Counted from the first letter of the stretch, positions 36,350 through 47,345 are shown. The stretch: 64,000 bases of DNA from Sclerodactyla briareus (GCA_026419785.1 JAODTK010005332.1:186001-250000); one strand, 5' to 3'. Translations and numbers: made by a program. The notes: generated by a model not told the origin, from the letters alone.

Positions 36350-37503
36350 TAGTGCCCAAGTGGACGGAGGCCGGCGCTACACGTAGTGCAGCGGTCGGAG
36401 ATTCCAGTGCAAAAGGTCCACAGTTTAAGGAACTTTTCCGATGTGGAGAGAACGAGGGCCGCTGCGCCAACAACGCTCAGGTGATCGACAGGCTGGAAAA
36501 ACCAGATCGACATACACAGCACAGAGCAGAACAGAACCAGAACAGACTCCACAAGCCATCGGAACTCCACAGCGTCTCAAGGAGATCCAGTTGACTACGA
36601 AGTCCTGAGCGCCACTGGATCTGAGTCGTCGCTTATCCGGCCAAGGAAGACGAGTCACAGTAGATATGAGGAAGCCCAACAGGAGCAGCTAGGAGAACAA
36701 GCAGCTGGCAACATGAATCCGTTTCGAGAGAACACAACACATGCAGCCACGATACCAGGGCACAACGTCCCCGTTGCATGCATGTGACCTGCCGACAGAT
36801 CGAACCAGAGAGCAGTTTCCCGTAGCGAAAGACCCGGCCAGTGAGACAATTGATTGGGATAACCCCAGAGGACACCGAGATAATAACCCGTTCAGTCCAA
36901 GACGAGAAACATCACAAATGCACTGCGAGCATGCATTCCCAGAGAATTACAGTTCTTCACAAAGACCTAACGTCCTCCCTTCCCCGTATGATGGTCAATC
37001 GAACTGAGACGACTATACTAGTCTAATTCGAACTCATTTCGGAGTTGAATGAAGCTGTATCTTGCTGCCAGTTTAAAAGGGCAGGCAAGAGCAATCTTAA
37101 ATGATCTAGATCACGGCAGACGTAGAAACTTCTTCGAGCTCACTGAGGCACTGAGTCGTCGTTCAGCCCCGCAAACCAGACACAGCTCTTCCGAGCCATG
37201 CTGAAGAACAGAACACAAAAAAACGAAACGAAAGCCTATCCGAATTAGCCCAGGATATCAAACGATTAACCTTGCAGGCGTACCCAGATGCTCCGTACGA
37301 AATGTTGGAGACATTGGATAGAGACAACTTATGAAGTCAATACCCGCAAGTCTGTCAGACTGTTAGAGCAGTCCAAGCAGAGGATAACACTGATGAGGGA
37401 AAGCAGATGGAGCGAGGGAAAACGACCGCCACCGAAGTGTTGGAACTGTGGACGTCGGCACATTAGTAGGAATTGCCCAGAGCTACAAAACCAACAGGAC
37501 TAA
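36350..37503 (+). pseudogene. gag: Ty3/Gypsy-type retrotransposon gag remnant
   Basis: Structural polyprotein remnant of an LTR retrotransposon. A LPSPYDGQSN segment near 36978 leads, after frameshifts, into LYLAASLKGQARAILNDL (37047-37110), the capsid-like core of invertebrate Gypsy Gag. SELAQDIKRLTLQAYPDAPY (from 37236) follows in another frame. A zinc knuckle, CWNCGRRHISRNC (37438-37476), has spacing C-x2-C-x3-H-x4-C, one residue short of the canonical C-x2-C-x4-H-x4-C. At least three frameshifts and several stops break it. No LTR was recognised upstream; 36060-36350 may hold LTR or leader sequence. The protease part lies beyond the DNA transposon at 37577-38693. Confidence 0.85.
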
Positions 37504-37814
37504 TACTTAGATAGCAAGACAATATTAGTCAGGGAAACTGTCAAGGGTCGAAGCCCGGCGGGAGTAGAGACAGTAAAGCTCAGTTCATACCGTTCGACGC
37601 CGGACAAGTCCGGCGGTGAAGGACGGCGGTCCAGCCGTTCACACGTTATACTTTCCGTGTCCGTTGTTTACTCGCCGCGGCTCACCGCCGCACAATAAAA
37701 AACGTCTTTCAACGCTGCGTTCCAATTTCATACTTCCCGGCGGTGATGCGTGCGGCCTGTTGCTGGTCAAACACAAAACGGCACAAATTTTCCAATAATA
37801 ATATCATTCGAAAT

Positions 37815-38175
37815 GATGGATTCTGACAGTGAGGAGTATTTGCGGTGTATTCGTGGTTTGTGAATCATCAAAGGAAAGGGGAAAGGCAGTGGTATCAATG
37901 AAACACTCTCAATATCCTCAGACTGATGAGTGGCGAATTTCACTCTTTAGGGACGATATGCGTAGAGTGCAAGATGACGAAATTCATTCCCGCTACATTA
38001 AAATGAGCCCGCTACTACAGAGTACAGCGTATCGACTCATCCGTGAGCGAGTCACCAAGTAGAAACACGTCCCCTATGTCCCCAGCTAAGGCTGTCGTAG
38101 CACTGCGTATCTTAGCCAGTGGAAATTCGCAGCAGAGTGTAGCAGATATTTACGAAACGATGTATTCCTCCAAAC
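37815..38175 (+). pseudogene. PIF/Harbinger transposase N-terminal fragment
   Basis: Starts MMDSDSEEYLRCIRGL, an acidic start common in Harbinger transposases, then stops. After a frameshift comes EIHSRYIKMSPLLQSTAYRL (the F/Y-R-M-S-P element). Then SPAKAVVALRILASGNSQQS (near 38085) with VADIY resembles the conserved 'RLAVTLRYLATGNSYxSLAxxFRI' helix before the DDE domain. The similarity ends abruptly at about 38165, replaced by a CTATGTTCCGACC minisatellite and poly-C. The whole catalytic region is missing, so the element would need a transposase supplied in trans. Confidence 0.7.
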
Positions 38176-38189
38176 GGTTACATCCCGAT

Positions 38190-38353
38190 ATTTCGACCTC
38201 TCTATCTTCCGACCTCCCTATGTTCCGACCCCCCTATGTTCCCAATGGTCTGACATACAAACGTTTTTTCACACTTTCTAACTCGAAAAGAAACACGTCT
38301 CTATCTGCCGATCTCTCTATTCCTCCTTGCACCTACTTCCCCCCCCCCCCCCC
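38190..38353. repeat. Short minisatellite and C14 tract inside the transposon
   Basis: Three imperfect units of CTCTCTATCTTCCGACC / CTATGTTCCGACCCC at 38198-38246, then an uninterrupted C run at 38340-38353. Confidence 0.8.
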
Positions 38354-38699
38354 TCCCCCATGTTCTGGCTGGTCGGAAATATGAGAACGTGTTTGTTCTA
38401 CTTGGCAATCTCGTTTTTTTGTTCCCAGCCCCCAAAGTAGTTTTTGTTGGTTAATTCCCTTTTGGCCTTCCATACAAGCAATGCGTTCCGCAGTCACCGC
38501 CGTCAAAAGATAAAACTGATTCATCTCAAACGGAACGGACACGTTTTGAACGCGCGTCAAACCAAAACAGCCGGAAACGAGTCCGCCGGCGAGACGCGCG
38601 TGCCCTACATTCAGTGAACTCTGGCCGGCGTACGGTCGGCGTCCAGAATTTCCGTTCCGCTTAGAGGCCGGCGTGTGAAGTATGAATTGGGCTTAAGGA

Positions 38700-38960
38700 G
38701 GCCTACACAAAAAAAAGTGGCAGGGAGGTTGGAAGGGATTCGGACTCGGCGATACTGGTAAAGGGTTTCAATCAAGTCAGCAGACAGTCATCAACTACTT
38801 TGTTGTAGACACCGTGGGCGAAATGTAACCGTTATCAGTCCGAAGGTTTACGAATCCATTCCTGGGAACACGAGACCACTGCTAAGGCCGACTACCAAAG
38901 AATTACACCTTGCTGATGGGAGTGTGATCTTTCATGGGGAGGGGGATTCTCTCGATTGAA
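38700..38960 (+). pseudogene. pro: Ty3/Gypsy aspartic protease remnant
   Basis: VVDTVGEM (38802-38825) occupies the place of the catalytic LVDTGSxM of retropepsins; the DTG triad is DTV, so the active site is lost. A one-base shift at a stop codon leads to TVISPKVYESIPGNTRPLLR and TTKELHLADGSVI, then stop near 38958. This is the usual order after the zinc knuckle, so it is the continuation of the gag remnant across the nested transposon. Similarity ends about 25 bp before duplication copy 2 begins, so the pol region was cut away at or near that junction. Confidence 0.82.
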
Positions 38961-39786
38961 TTGGATTCAAATACAGTAGAACACGAAGCCCTACGTCAAA
39001 ATAATATTAGTCCTTGTATATCATGCGATTTTTTTTAGTGTAATACACATAATACTCTTTATCGTGCCCACGGGGTGATGAATTTTCCAACTGTTTACAA
39101 AACCTGAAAAAAAAAAATCAGATGGGATTCACCACCTGAAGGTCACCTGTAATACTTACATACGGCGGAGATTATTCTTTGGCATTCAATATATTGAAAA
39201 CAAAACATGTAACGTTGAATTTGTCTTTATTACAGCTGCTTTTCCGTATCCAACGTGTGTGCTAAAAAAAAAAAACACCAGTTCCAATGATAAGACTAAT
39301 TAGCTGTCGAAGGACGTAACTACAATAATTTATACAAAAAGCGTCCGAATAAGTCGCTGTAAGTATTATGAGCTTCTGCTTCTGATGCGCCCTCATAACC
39401 GATAACCAAACTTCTTTAGGCAGTAATCAGTAATATCACGAATTCCACGAACTTTGATGTTTTTTTGCTATTTGCAATCGGGCCCTTGCATTGTCCGCAC
39501 ATAATTGGCTTTGCCAATTATTGTTTAGGAAATAAACTACGAGGGCCTTTGTTTGCGAATTAAACACTGGGATGACGTCATAATACATGGTTAGAAAATT
39601 CCGAAGCTTTATAGTCGAGATATGTTGCCTGAACTCATATTCATAGGTCATGTGGTATTTAGGTATTATACACATATAGGTAACAATCGCGGTCCCTGCC
39701 TCATTTATTTCGAGTGCATCAAAAAAGTGAAAATAAGGCAACGCATTGGCGTATTTCGTAATGTCTGGGTGGGGTGGGGTGGAGGG

Positions 39787-39801
39787 AGGGGGGGGGGGGG
39801 G
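39787..39801. repeat. Poly-G tract in duplication copy 2
   Basis: A long G run; copy 1 has its own G run at the same relative place (29148-29159), so the homopolymer predates the duplication. Confidence 0.85.
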
Positions 39802-40227
39802 TGATCTTGACATTTGTTATAATATTGTTGTTAGAGATACTTGTGCTTTGCCTGTCAGTATTGCCGTGGGTGCCATGGTATTACATGTCAATTATACCAC
39901 TCCTCCACTTCTCGAGGTTTCCCTCAAATTTTCGACGGCAAATTTGTTCGCTCATTTGAGTGTGCGTTGTTTGTATCAATAACCCTCGGAGTACTACACC
40001 CCCACATCATGTGTTAGTCATCTCCCCTAGCCGACTCCCACTCCTACCTCAATATATGTCCACTTTATAGCCTATAAGCTACTGGAAGCGGATTTCCTTT
40101 TGAACAAAATACGATCGTCCTCAGATGTTAGCACGTTTATGTAAACGTAAATCAATGATCAGCTAATATAAACATAGTCATAGTACGTTAATTTCAAGAC
40201 CGATTTCATTTGATGACAGTCAACGAT

Positions 40228-42092
40228 AGCAATGTGCGACAGTGGCAAGGTGGCGAGAAAAGAAAAAGCGGATGGGTGTACGATTTGTCAATGTCATATA
40301 CCGTCAGTTATATTAAAAGGACTGGAGAAGCACACTTCATCAATACTCGCATTCTTAGTTGCGAATATCAGGATTTTCCTATAGGCCCTCGGAGGTTCTC
40401 CGTGTGGGAGAATTCCGAGATTCTCCAGTTTCGGGAGAATCGTTATGTCAATACAGATATGAATAAACTTTGTCTGCAGATCATTAGACACAAAAGAGTC
40501 GTTCCCAGTCAATGGCACCCTGCGCTGTTATTTAACATTAGGTCGATGATGACAGTTACGTGTTTCCATAGGATGTGCGATGCTACTACAGTCATGCGTG
40601 GTCACTCTCTTTATCACACACAGTTTAAACAGTTATACACTTTGGTGTTCGTAACGTCTGTAACAAATCTAATCCCAAAAAGCTAATCCCCCGGAAGTAT
40701 TCAAATATCTCGAAATCTACATTGCTTACTACATCATCCAACCGATTCCATACTATGCCTAGCGAGTTGTATTTTTTCCAATGATGTTTAGTATGTTACT
40801 ATGACTCGTTCAACGCCTGTATAATGCCCTCGTGGCTAGGGAAGAGGTATTCCGACTCACACAATGACTTACACTAGATAATACCTAACGCAGTGTCTAT
40901 AGGCACATTTGGAAGGAGGATAATTATTGCCCGAGTCCTAAAAAAAATGAGCATGTCCGCAATTTCCGCATTAGCGAAACCGCAGTGGGCGTCGCACTAA
41001 TTTGCAATTTTTTCAGTTTGTCGGATTTGAGCAAAACTTTGTACACAATGCTCATACATCCGTCCCTGACAAAAATGGGATAACTTTTAGGTCATCGGAG
41101 GTGAACTTGCATAGAGTCGCGTTGCTACGTTTCAAACGTTGTCTGATTTCGAACAAAACCTATAGCTGCGTAGTGACTGGATCTCTTGGGAGGGGGGGGG
41201 GGGGGCTCGTGATCGTTTCATGTTAAATGAGATGGCAATGTTACCTGGCGCACCCGATCGATCATGAAGGTGTGTCGCAGTTTACAAGCCTGCATATAGG
41301 CTATGCCACATTAAATCATGAACAAATTAATCAGTCAATCCAACGTTCGATTGCATAAAGAGTATTGCATTGTCCTAAAAGCTATACCACGATTTGTTTT
41401 ACTACAAAATTGGTCTATTTGATTTTTGGCAGAACTTCGAAGGTTTATGAAAATCCGTAATGCTATCAATACATAGTACACTATATGGATAACCTTCTCT
41501 CCAATCGAAAGGTTCTATTTGTTCGTTGTTTATTTCGAAGGTTCTCTATCGCGAGAACTAGGCAAAATTTCTTTCTAGAAACAACGTAACAGCCTCTAAA
41601 ACTGCCAATTCCACGCAAGCGGAAGAAAACTCAAACCCCGTCCATAATTGAGAGCAGGCAAACCGGGCAATACTTTGGGTAGCAACTTTACTGCCCGGGC
41701 CTGGTCCCGGAACTCACGGCCTTGTAGTTGGAGAAGCAGTTTTTTTGTTTATAAACCACTAGACCACGCAATGCAACTAGCAGCAAGCTACATTGGCTAA
41801 GTGACGTTATATCGGGGAACGACGAAAAAAAAAATCCGCCAAGAATTCGAATTGATCCCCGATAAACTGATAAATGGATTCCAAAAGTTAGGAAAGGGCC
41901 ATTCTACATTGGACGGTTCCATAATCAGCGAATCGGGGCTGTTATCTTGTAGCTGAAGTATTCTAGCCATCCTGATAAAAACCTGATGGTATTCCTCGGT
42001 CTAAAATAGACAATTTCGTTCATCATTACAGTATAAGTGGTTCAATTAACCGCTCAGCATAATACTATTATTATTATCATTATTATTATTCA
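40228..42092 (+). repeat. ~1.87-kb insertion in duplication copy 2, ending in (ATT)n
   Basis: Copy 1 runs continuously from GACGATA to AGTTGATATGCGC (29596-29616); copy 2 has 1.87 kb between the equivalents. The insertion ends with an ATT-rich stretch (42062-42092), reminiscent of a retroposon tail. Inside are a plus frame of 158 codons (40210-40686, no domain), a G14 tract at 41191-41204 and a tRNA-like sequence at 41695-41772 on the minus strand. The family is unknown. Confidence 0.6.
41695..41772 (-). repeat. tRNA-like sequence, probable SINE head
   Basis: On the minus strand: GCGTGGTCTAGTGGTTTATA (A box TGGTCTAGTGGTT), then GTGAGTTCCGGGACCAGG with a B-box-like GAGTTCCGGGACC about 50 bp downstream. 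An internal A7 makes a functional anticodon arm impossible. Confidence 0.5.
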
Positions 42093-42875
42093 GTTGACAT
42101 GCGCATACATGCCGTTGAACAGTGATGGTTAGGCCTGTGTTATAGGTTCTATCAGATTTGATGTTATATGTGGTACTGATTATGACTAACAAGGGCAAGC
42201 TAGTCGCTCAATCATGTTAAATTGATCACAGAAGCTATCGTAGCGTAGAGAACGCATCCTGCCTCCAAGATAGAATATGGAGCAAGTTACGCATGACGTG
42301 GAATATTCGTTGAAAGAGCAATAAACCAGGAAGGACGCGCGAATAATCAGTATCCAATTTCCACGTGGGCTGATTCTTGCAGATGCTCCATGTTTAACCA
42401 GAAACCACCTTTCACGTCTTCGAATTTCGTAATGTGCGACTCGGAGTCCGATTGATATGGTCGAAGGAATTTCTGTGAATACTCCCCCCGACTCCAACAT
42501 CGTAAAAAACACCCGCGTTATGGGGCTCGAATGCCCTCAAGTTTGATATCGTCCCCCATTGTCTCTAACGAAGAGCAAAGAAAACTGATACCACTGCAGT
42601 ATTTTTGGTCGTATATCGCCCCGCCCATAACAGCAGTTTTAATTGGAGGCTATCCTAACAGGGGTACTGGGACCGCGGGCCAGCTTACCCACGTCTGAGA
42701 GCTCGTTAAAATATCGTGATATAGTAAACCTAGGTGCCAGAACCGTCATACCGTCGGGCTCCCCCAGCTCACCCCCACCCTCCTCAGCCTCGTGATCCCA
42801 ACCTGCTTTCCATATTGAGTTTTCATGTCAGCACGATAACTAACGAACACAAGCGTTCATCGAGCTCAAGCTGAT

Positions 42876-43430
42876 TATATCCTCGCAACATTTAAGTGTT
42901 CAGGGATATTATGGTTTTGGGGGTGGGGGTGTAGCCACCGTCCGCCGCCGCCGCCGGAAACTTTAGGCGTTAGCGCAATAACTCTTTAACGCTACATTCC
43001 GTTCGATCTGAAACTTGGTACACATGTCCGTGCTACCAAAATATCGGATGAGTTCGAAGAAAGTGGGCGTCACTGCATGTTTGCTGCCCTCTATTTTGCA
43101 GGTTCTGAACGAAAAAAAACAGAGTTCGTCCGATTTACATGAAACTTGGTGGGTGGGGACAAAAGTTGGTCCCAAAAAACATGACGATAATTCAAGGTCA
43201 CCAGAGGAAATTTGTCGTTTTATTCGAGATTTTCCTAACTTGGTCAGATTTGAACGAAACTTGGAGAATGTGATCTACAGTTGGTCTTGAACAACAGGTA
43301 GGTCTAAGTTCCACCGAGGTCAAATAGACATAAACTTCAATGTGACTTTCTTCCACGAGGTCAACAAAGGTCTTTTGCGGGGTTATACACGTCGGCAGCT
43401 TACCCGCCCGCACATGTCTTGTTTGTCAGT
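42876..43430 (+). repeat. ~600-bp interspersed repeat family, copy B
   Basis: Shares the landmarks of copy A (TTATGGTTTTGGGGG then GTAGCC, TTGGTACACATGTCC, CCTCTATTTTGCAGGTTC, GAAACTTGGTGGGTGGGGAC, TTCAAGGTCACCAGAGG). It lies exactly between two blocks that adjoin in copy 1 (near 30560), so it is a mobile insertion there. No clear target duplication was seen. Confidence 0.75.
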
Positions 43431-43859
43431 GGGTTGCAATATAGAGTGAATGAACCAAATTTTTCACGTTTGAGGTTAAAGTGAGTGAGTGAGTGAGCAG
43501 GTGAAGCCTCGAAAGATAATCAATTGATCGGAAACGTCCCGAAGTGGGCAACTAGATTAGTTTTGTCTCGCCCGTCTGTGAGAATTACCACCTGACCACA
43601 TGGATAAAGAATGAGGCGTCTCGGGCTGACCTCGAGGGAGCTAAGACGAATTACGAGGTGACTCGATTAAAGTTTTCATAAAGAGTAGTGATTTAGATGA
43701 TCTTTCGATTACTTCTCTCTGAGTTTTCCAATACTGATAGGGGACCTTCACACTCAAGCTTCGAGACAAGCGTTGCAGGCATTTGGAAACGAAACAATCA
43801 ATGAGTAGGGATAGCTTCCAGAAGTGATTGTCCGTCTGAGATTGTGAATGCATTAATGG

Positions 43860-44478
43860 ACAACTGCAGGATTGAATTATTATAAAGAGACTAATATATT
43901 ACCTGGGGGAAAACTGAATGCGCAGTCCAAACCAGAGGTTCATACGACTTTTCCGTAAGCACTTTCAGTCAAGAAAGTTAAAAGCCTCGGAAGTTTGTGC
44001 GTGGGTGTAAGTGCGCAGATCGAAAGGCATCCCATCTTGTAATAATAATGATGTCTTACTTGCACAACCTGCAAAAACCATCTTTGTTTCTTTTGAAATT
44101 CAACACATATTTTCACTCGGAAAAGATTTAGTCATGGAGAGGATCGCTGTAGTCGGTTGGTAGGAGGTGTAGTACTATTGGTGAGAGAGAAAAAACAACA
44201 GAACTTCTGTCAAATGTTGACTCATTCAACAAAATGAAAAAAATGAAATACAGGACATAACTTCCCGGGTTTGTCCAAGTGTGACGTCATGCGTTATTGC
44301 GCAATTGGGAGTCTTCCAAATTTTCTATGCATAATGGACACAACTCTGAAGGCCAATAACTCCACATAGAACATCGCATCGAGATGGGGTTTGGACCTAT
44401 AGATACAGTTTTTCATTCTCCACGACATTTGTTGTATCCGAGCCTTGAAGGTGTCCTTTGAACAGTCTTGATTTGTTT
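43860..44478 (+). repeat. ~620-bp insertion in copy 2; first part equals the 10.99-kb repeat
   Basis: 43860-44110 matches 10990-11250. The remainder (44110-44478) has no partner that I saw. Copy 1 is continuous here (31010-31035). Confidence 0.6.
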
Positions 44479-44592
44479 TTTAGAGAATTCGGGGCGTATT
44501 CTTCAGGGGTTTGGATTTTTACTAACCCTATAGTTGCGGTCATACTGTAATGATAACGATAAAAATTATTGCTCAAAAACAAACCCAATGCA

Positions 44593-45130
44593 CTGGTCAC
44601 ACATGAAAGATAACGATAAAATGGGGACCAATACGTGAGCAAAAAAAAAAAAAGGTTGTTTGAACCAATTCAGGTGAATGTTTACATGCAACGTCACAGC
44701 CTATTCAGTTCCCGGCTGCTCCGAGCTGTGGTTGTCTTGGGCTTTTATCTCTAGAGTGTGTTTGCTCCAATTTTATTTTCATAGTTATCATTATCAGTAA
44801 CATACATTATCGTACACTGGTGACGGAGTTTATTTAACCTATCAAGTGAGTAAGTGAGCGCGGGTGGGGGAAGGGGAGAACCATGCCGGGTTACGTGGGG
44901 GAGAGAGTGAGTGAGTGAGCGTGAGTGAGTGACTATTGAATCCACACAAAAAACTAACTGCAGTGAAACATGTTGACATACAAACAGTATGGAGGATTCG
45001 AACAGTATGGAGGATTTAACCAGTATGGACTCGTCGAATATAAGACAGAATATAACTCCATTGTCTCAAAATTCACTAGATATACTGGCCAAGGGACATG
45101 GTGTTATAAATATTAGTAGCGCAAGGCACA
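44593..45130 (+). repeat. ~540-bp insertion in copy 2 with GAGT array
   Basis: Contains (GAGT)n stretches at 44845-44935 and a 15-base triplet ACAGTATGGAGGATT at 44984-45028. Absent from copy 1 near 31135. Confidence 0.6.
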
Positions 45131-45613
45131 TCTTTTAAATTAGAAGTGTGAAGACGGATAACTGAACCTATGACACGTTGGTGGCGATTAGTGTATGGGA
45201 GTAATGGTCTTAATCTGTCCCTCTTCTTTATAATTCGCCATGAATCAACGAAAGAACAACTTTGTTTCTAAATAATAAGGGAGGTGCTAGAATCTCCATA
45301 ATTGGGGTGTGGCGTTTTGATAAACTTTTGAGGGACATACATGCATGACCACACATGCTGTTGAGTTCAGTTCAGAACCTCAGATTCGGCCTTCTGTGAT
45401 GAGTCCATGGAGCGTTCAGTTTGTGTAGCTCTCCCACGATGATTATGGTTGTAATGCCTAACCTAGTCATCAATCCAGTACTTGCTGTTTCCGGCACGTG
45501 ATTGTGTCTAGTGCAGAAGCCAGGCATTTCACTTTATTATCAACAGTTCATGCACTTCCCCTCAGATTTGTTTCCATAAAATCAACCCCCATTTGTACAA
45601 CAGGCGTTGTTTG

Positions 45614-46334
45614 ATCAGTGCGTGCAGGTTTGTTCTGCACTGTCAAACTAAGCAGATCTCAAAACACCACTCTTTAAGAGAGACAGCCTAAAATCACTTT
45701 TCACAACGTCCTTGATATTTGCTAAGACGCGTCAGACACTGCAAACTGTAGGTCACGCCCTCTCGCAGCCAATCTAGCTGGGTTTGTCAATAGCAAATAG
45801 GCCCGCATCAAATCTCTGCAGTGATTTCAGAAGGCTTCTATCAGTACATTCAGCTCATTTTCTCTATGCGAAGTAGCTTGAACTTAGGACCTAATATTTT
45901 TTCCAAGTAGAGTATTACACATGTAAGTACTTAATATACAGTGAGTACCTTACAGGAGTTATTCTTGACATCACTCAAAAGAATATTCGAACTTATTTTT
46001 TTCTTTTCGTCATTTATGGTATAGAGCAACTATTTTGGCTTTTTCAACTTTCACAACTAACTTAAGCCATTAAGTCATAGAAACGGACTGGATGTTGTGA
46101 GACGGAAATTCTTCAAGCTTGGACCATAATAAACACAAAACATTATTGGAGGGATCCCAATAGAAAAAAATCAGATCACGTGACACCCTCCTCTCCCTCT
46201 TAGACTGACAAAGTATGTTTGGAATGTGTGAGGCATTTAAAGAGACATTGTCGTCTGGTGATAACTGAAAAAGCGACGGCGGCGTCATGACGTCACGATG
46301 GAAAACCGTCCCAATGCAAATCGATATCAGCGTG
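45614..46334. repeat. ~710-bp insertion in copy 2 with possible target duplication
   Basis: Copy 1 joins TGTTTGATCTGTGCTGG directly to TGTATCGTC. Copy 2 has ATCAGTGCGTG at the left (45614-45624) and ATCAGCGTGG at the right (46326), a candidate decayed target duplication. The interior has no terminal inverted repeats and no coding similarity. Confidence 0.55.
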
Positions 46335-46558
46335 GTATATCGTCACAATGAACGTCGATGTGAAGTAGGTTCGATATACTGCGAGATATACTGCGTCCAT
46401 TAATAGGTGTTGCGAGATTATGTCTCTTTGAGCGACAAGCTTTACTCGGGGTGAAGGTCTGTTTGAAAGTCAGAATTCTGACACAGATGAAAAGTGACAT
46501 TTTAAGAACCAGAGTGAGGCGGGAACCACGGCAAAGGAATCACAGAGGGGCATTTTTG

Positions 46559-46576
46559 TCCCCCCCCCCCCCCCCC
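46559..46576. repeat. Poly-C tract, ~18 bases
   Basis: Copy 1 has TTTTTTGCTTC at this place, so the run expanded only in copy 2. Confidence 0.85.
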
Positions 46577-46854
46577 TCCTTGCAAAGTTTACTACTCTAA
46601 CTGCAATATAAACAGAGTAGTGTAAATGTAACATCATTCTGACGCGGAAGATGCGCGTATTCGGGATTTTGAGTTCATGACAAACATCTCTTTACGAAAT
46701 CGGTAATCACGACAGCCAGCCATGCACTACGGCGACAGGTATTGAAACTGCCAAATAATAATTATATTAAATGAAAATCACTAACACACGCTATTGTTTT
46801 TAACGAATATATCGTGAACCCCACTTTTTGTTATAAACTCAACTTGTTATATTT

Positions 46855-47345
46855 AGTTCACTTCAGTTTAGTAGGAAAGGGTCAGGCAAGGAACCGAGTC
46901 TCATCGACTCTGAAACCACAACAACCCGAAAAGAAAGAAGAACAACAGAACTCAAAGAAACCACAATTCCTCTCAAGACTGTTATTGAAGGCATTAATTT
47001 GCACGCAGACTGAACCACATCTGCAGGAGGCGATTCCTCTCATTAATCGCTACTTCCGAATGTATATTCTGCACGTTTACCGCGAAGCTGGAGACAATCG
47101 CCCCTATTGGAGGTAACATTGGAGATTTAAAACAAGTAGTCGAGAAAAAGCGTCATCAAATCCATGGACAATTTTGAAAACCTGAATCAAATCACACTGA
47201 ATTCACCTTAGCTCAATTGAAGTAAGATCGAAAAGCTTCCTCATACGGCAAATCTCTAAGAAAGTGAATTAATCTCGTAGCCCTTCTTTGAACGTTCTCA
47301 GTTTACAGATTCTCTTCCGCAATGCATTATCGGATCCGACACGCA
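46855..47345 (-). mobile_element. LINE reverse-transcriptase 3' fragment
   Basis: On the minus strand: ENVQRRATRLIHFLRDLPYE (around 47230-47310), then after a shift DLTSIELR, stop, IQCDLIQVFKIVHGFDD (47150-47215). This is the conserved C-terminal 'QRRAT..LPYEERL..L.L.SLE.RR.RGDLIQVFKI..G' region of CR1-like LINEs. A KLRGKR-type and INERNRLL segment follow, and the 3' tail is AAACTGAAGTGAACTAAATA (near 46850-46870). The 58.6-kb and 26.5-kb fragments derive from the same part of a related element. Confidence 0.82.

Larger units (their letters stand above)
37577..38693 (+). mobile_element. Non-autonomous PIF/Harbinger-like transposon, 1117 bp, nested in the Gypsy remnant
   Basis: Left end AGCTCAGTTCATACCGTTCG..GCCGG and right end (reverse-complemented) AGCCCAATTCATACTTCACA..GCCGG form imperfect terminal inverted repeats of about 26 bp. 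Both are bounded by TAA (37574-37576 and 38694-38696), the 3-bp target duplication typical of PIF/Harbinger. The interior holds an N-terminal transposase fragment and a C14 tract, but nothing of the DDE catalytic core. The flanks are Gypsy gag (left) and Gypsy protease (right), so it inserted into the retrotransposon. An extra TIR-like word, AATTTCATACTTCCCGGCGG, lies at about 37726-37745. Confidence 0.82.
38984..46757 (+). repeat. Long direct duplication, copy 2 (~7.8 kb with insertions)
   Basis: Block pairing with copy 1: 38984-39325/28196-28480, 39338-39485/28583-28715, 39540-39790/28900-29140, 39815-40225/29170-29597, 42093-42765/29598-30260, 43430-43860/30560-31010, 44478-44592/31035-31135, 45130-45620/31150-31620, 46330-46400/31665-31745, 46405-46757/32010-32331. 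The extra length is five insertions, listed separately. Small indels are frequent throughout, so the duplication is old or error-rich. Confidence 0.9.

Noticed and set aside
46070..46330. Regulatory CRE palindrome GTCATGACGTCACGATG
   Set aside because: A single TGACGTCA in a mobile insertion with no adjacent gene; no support for function.
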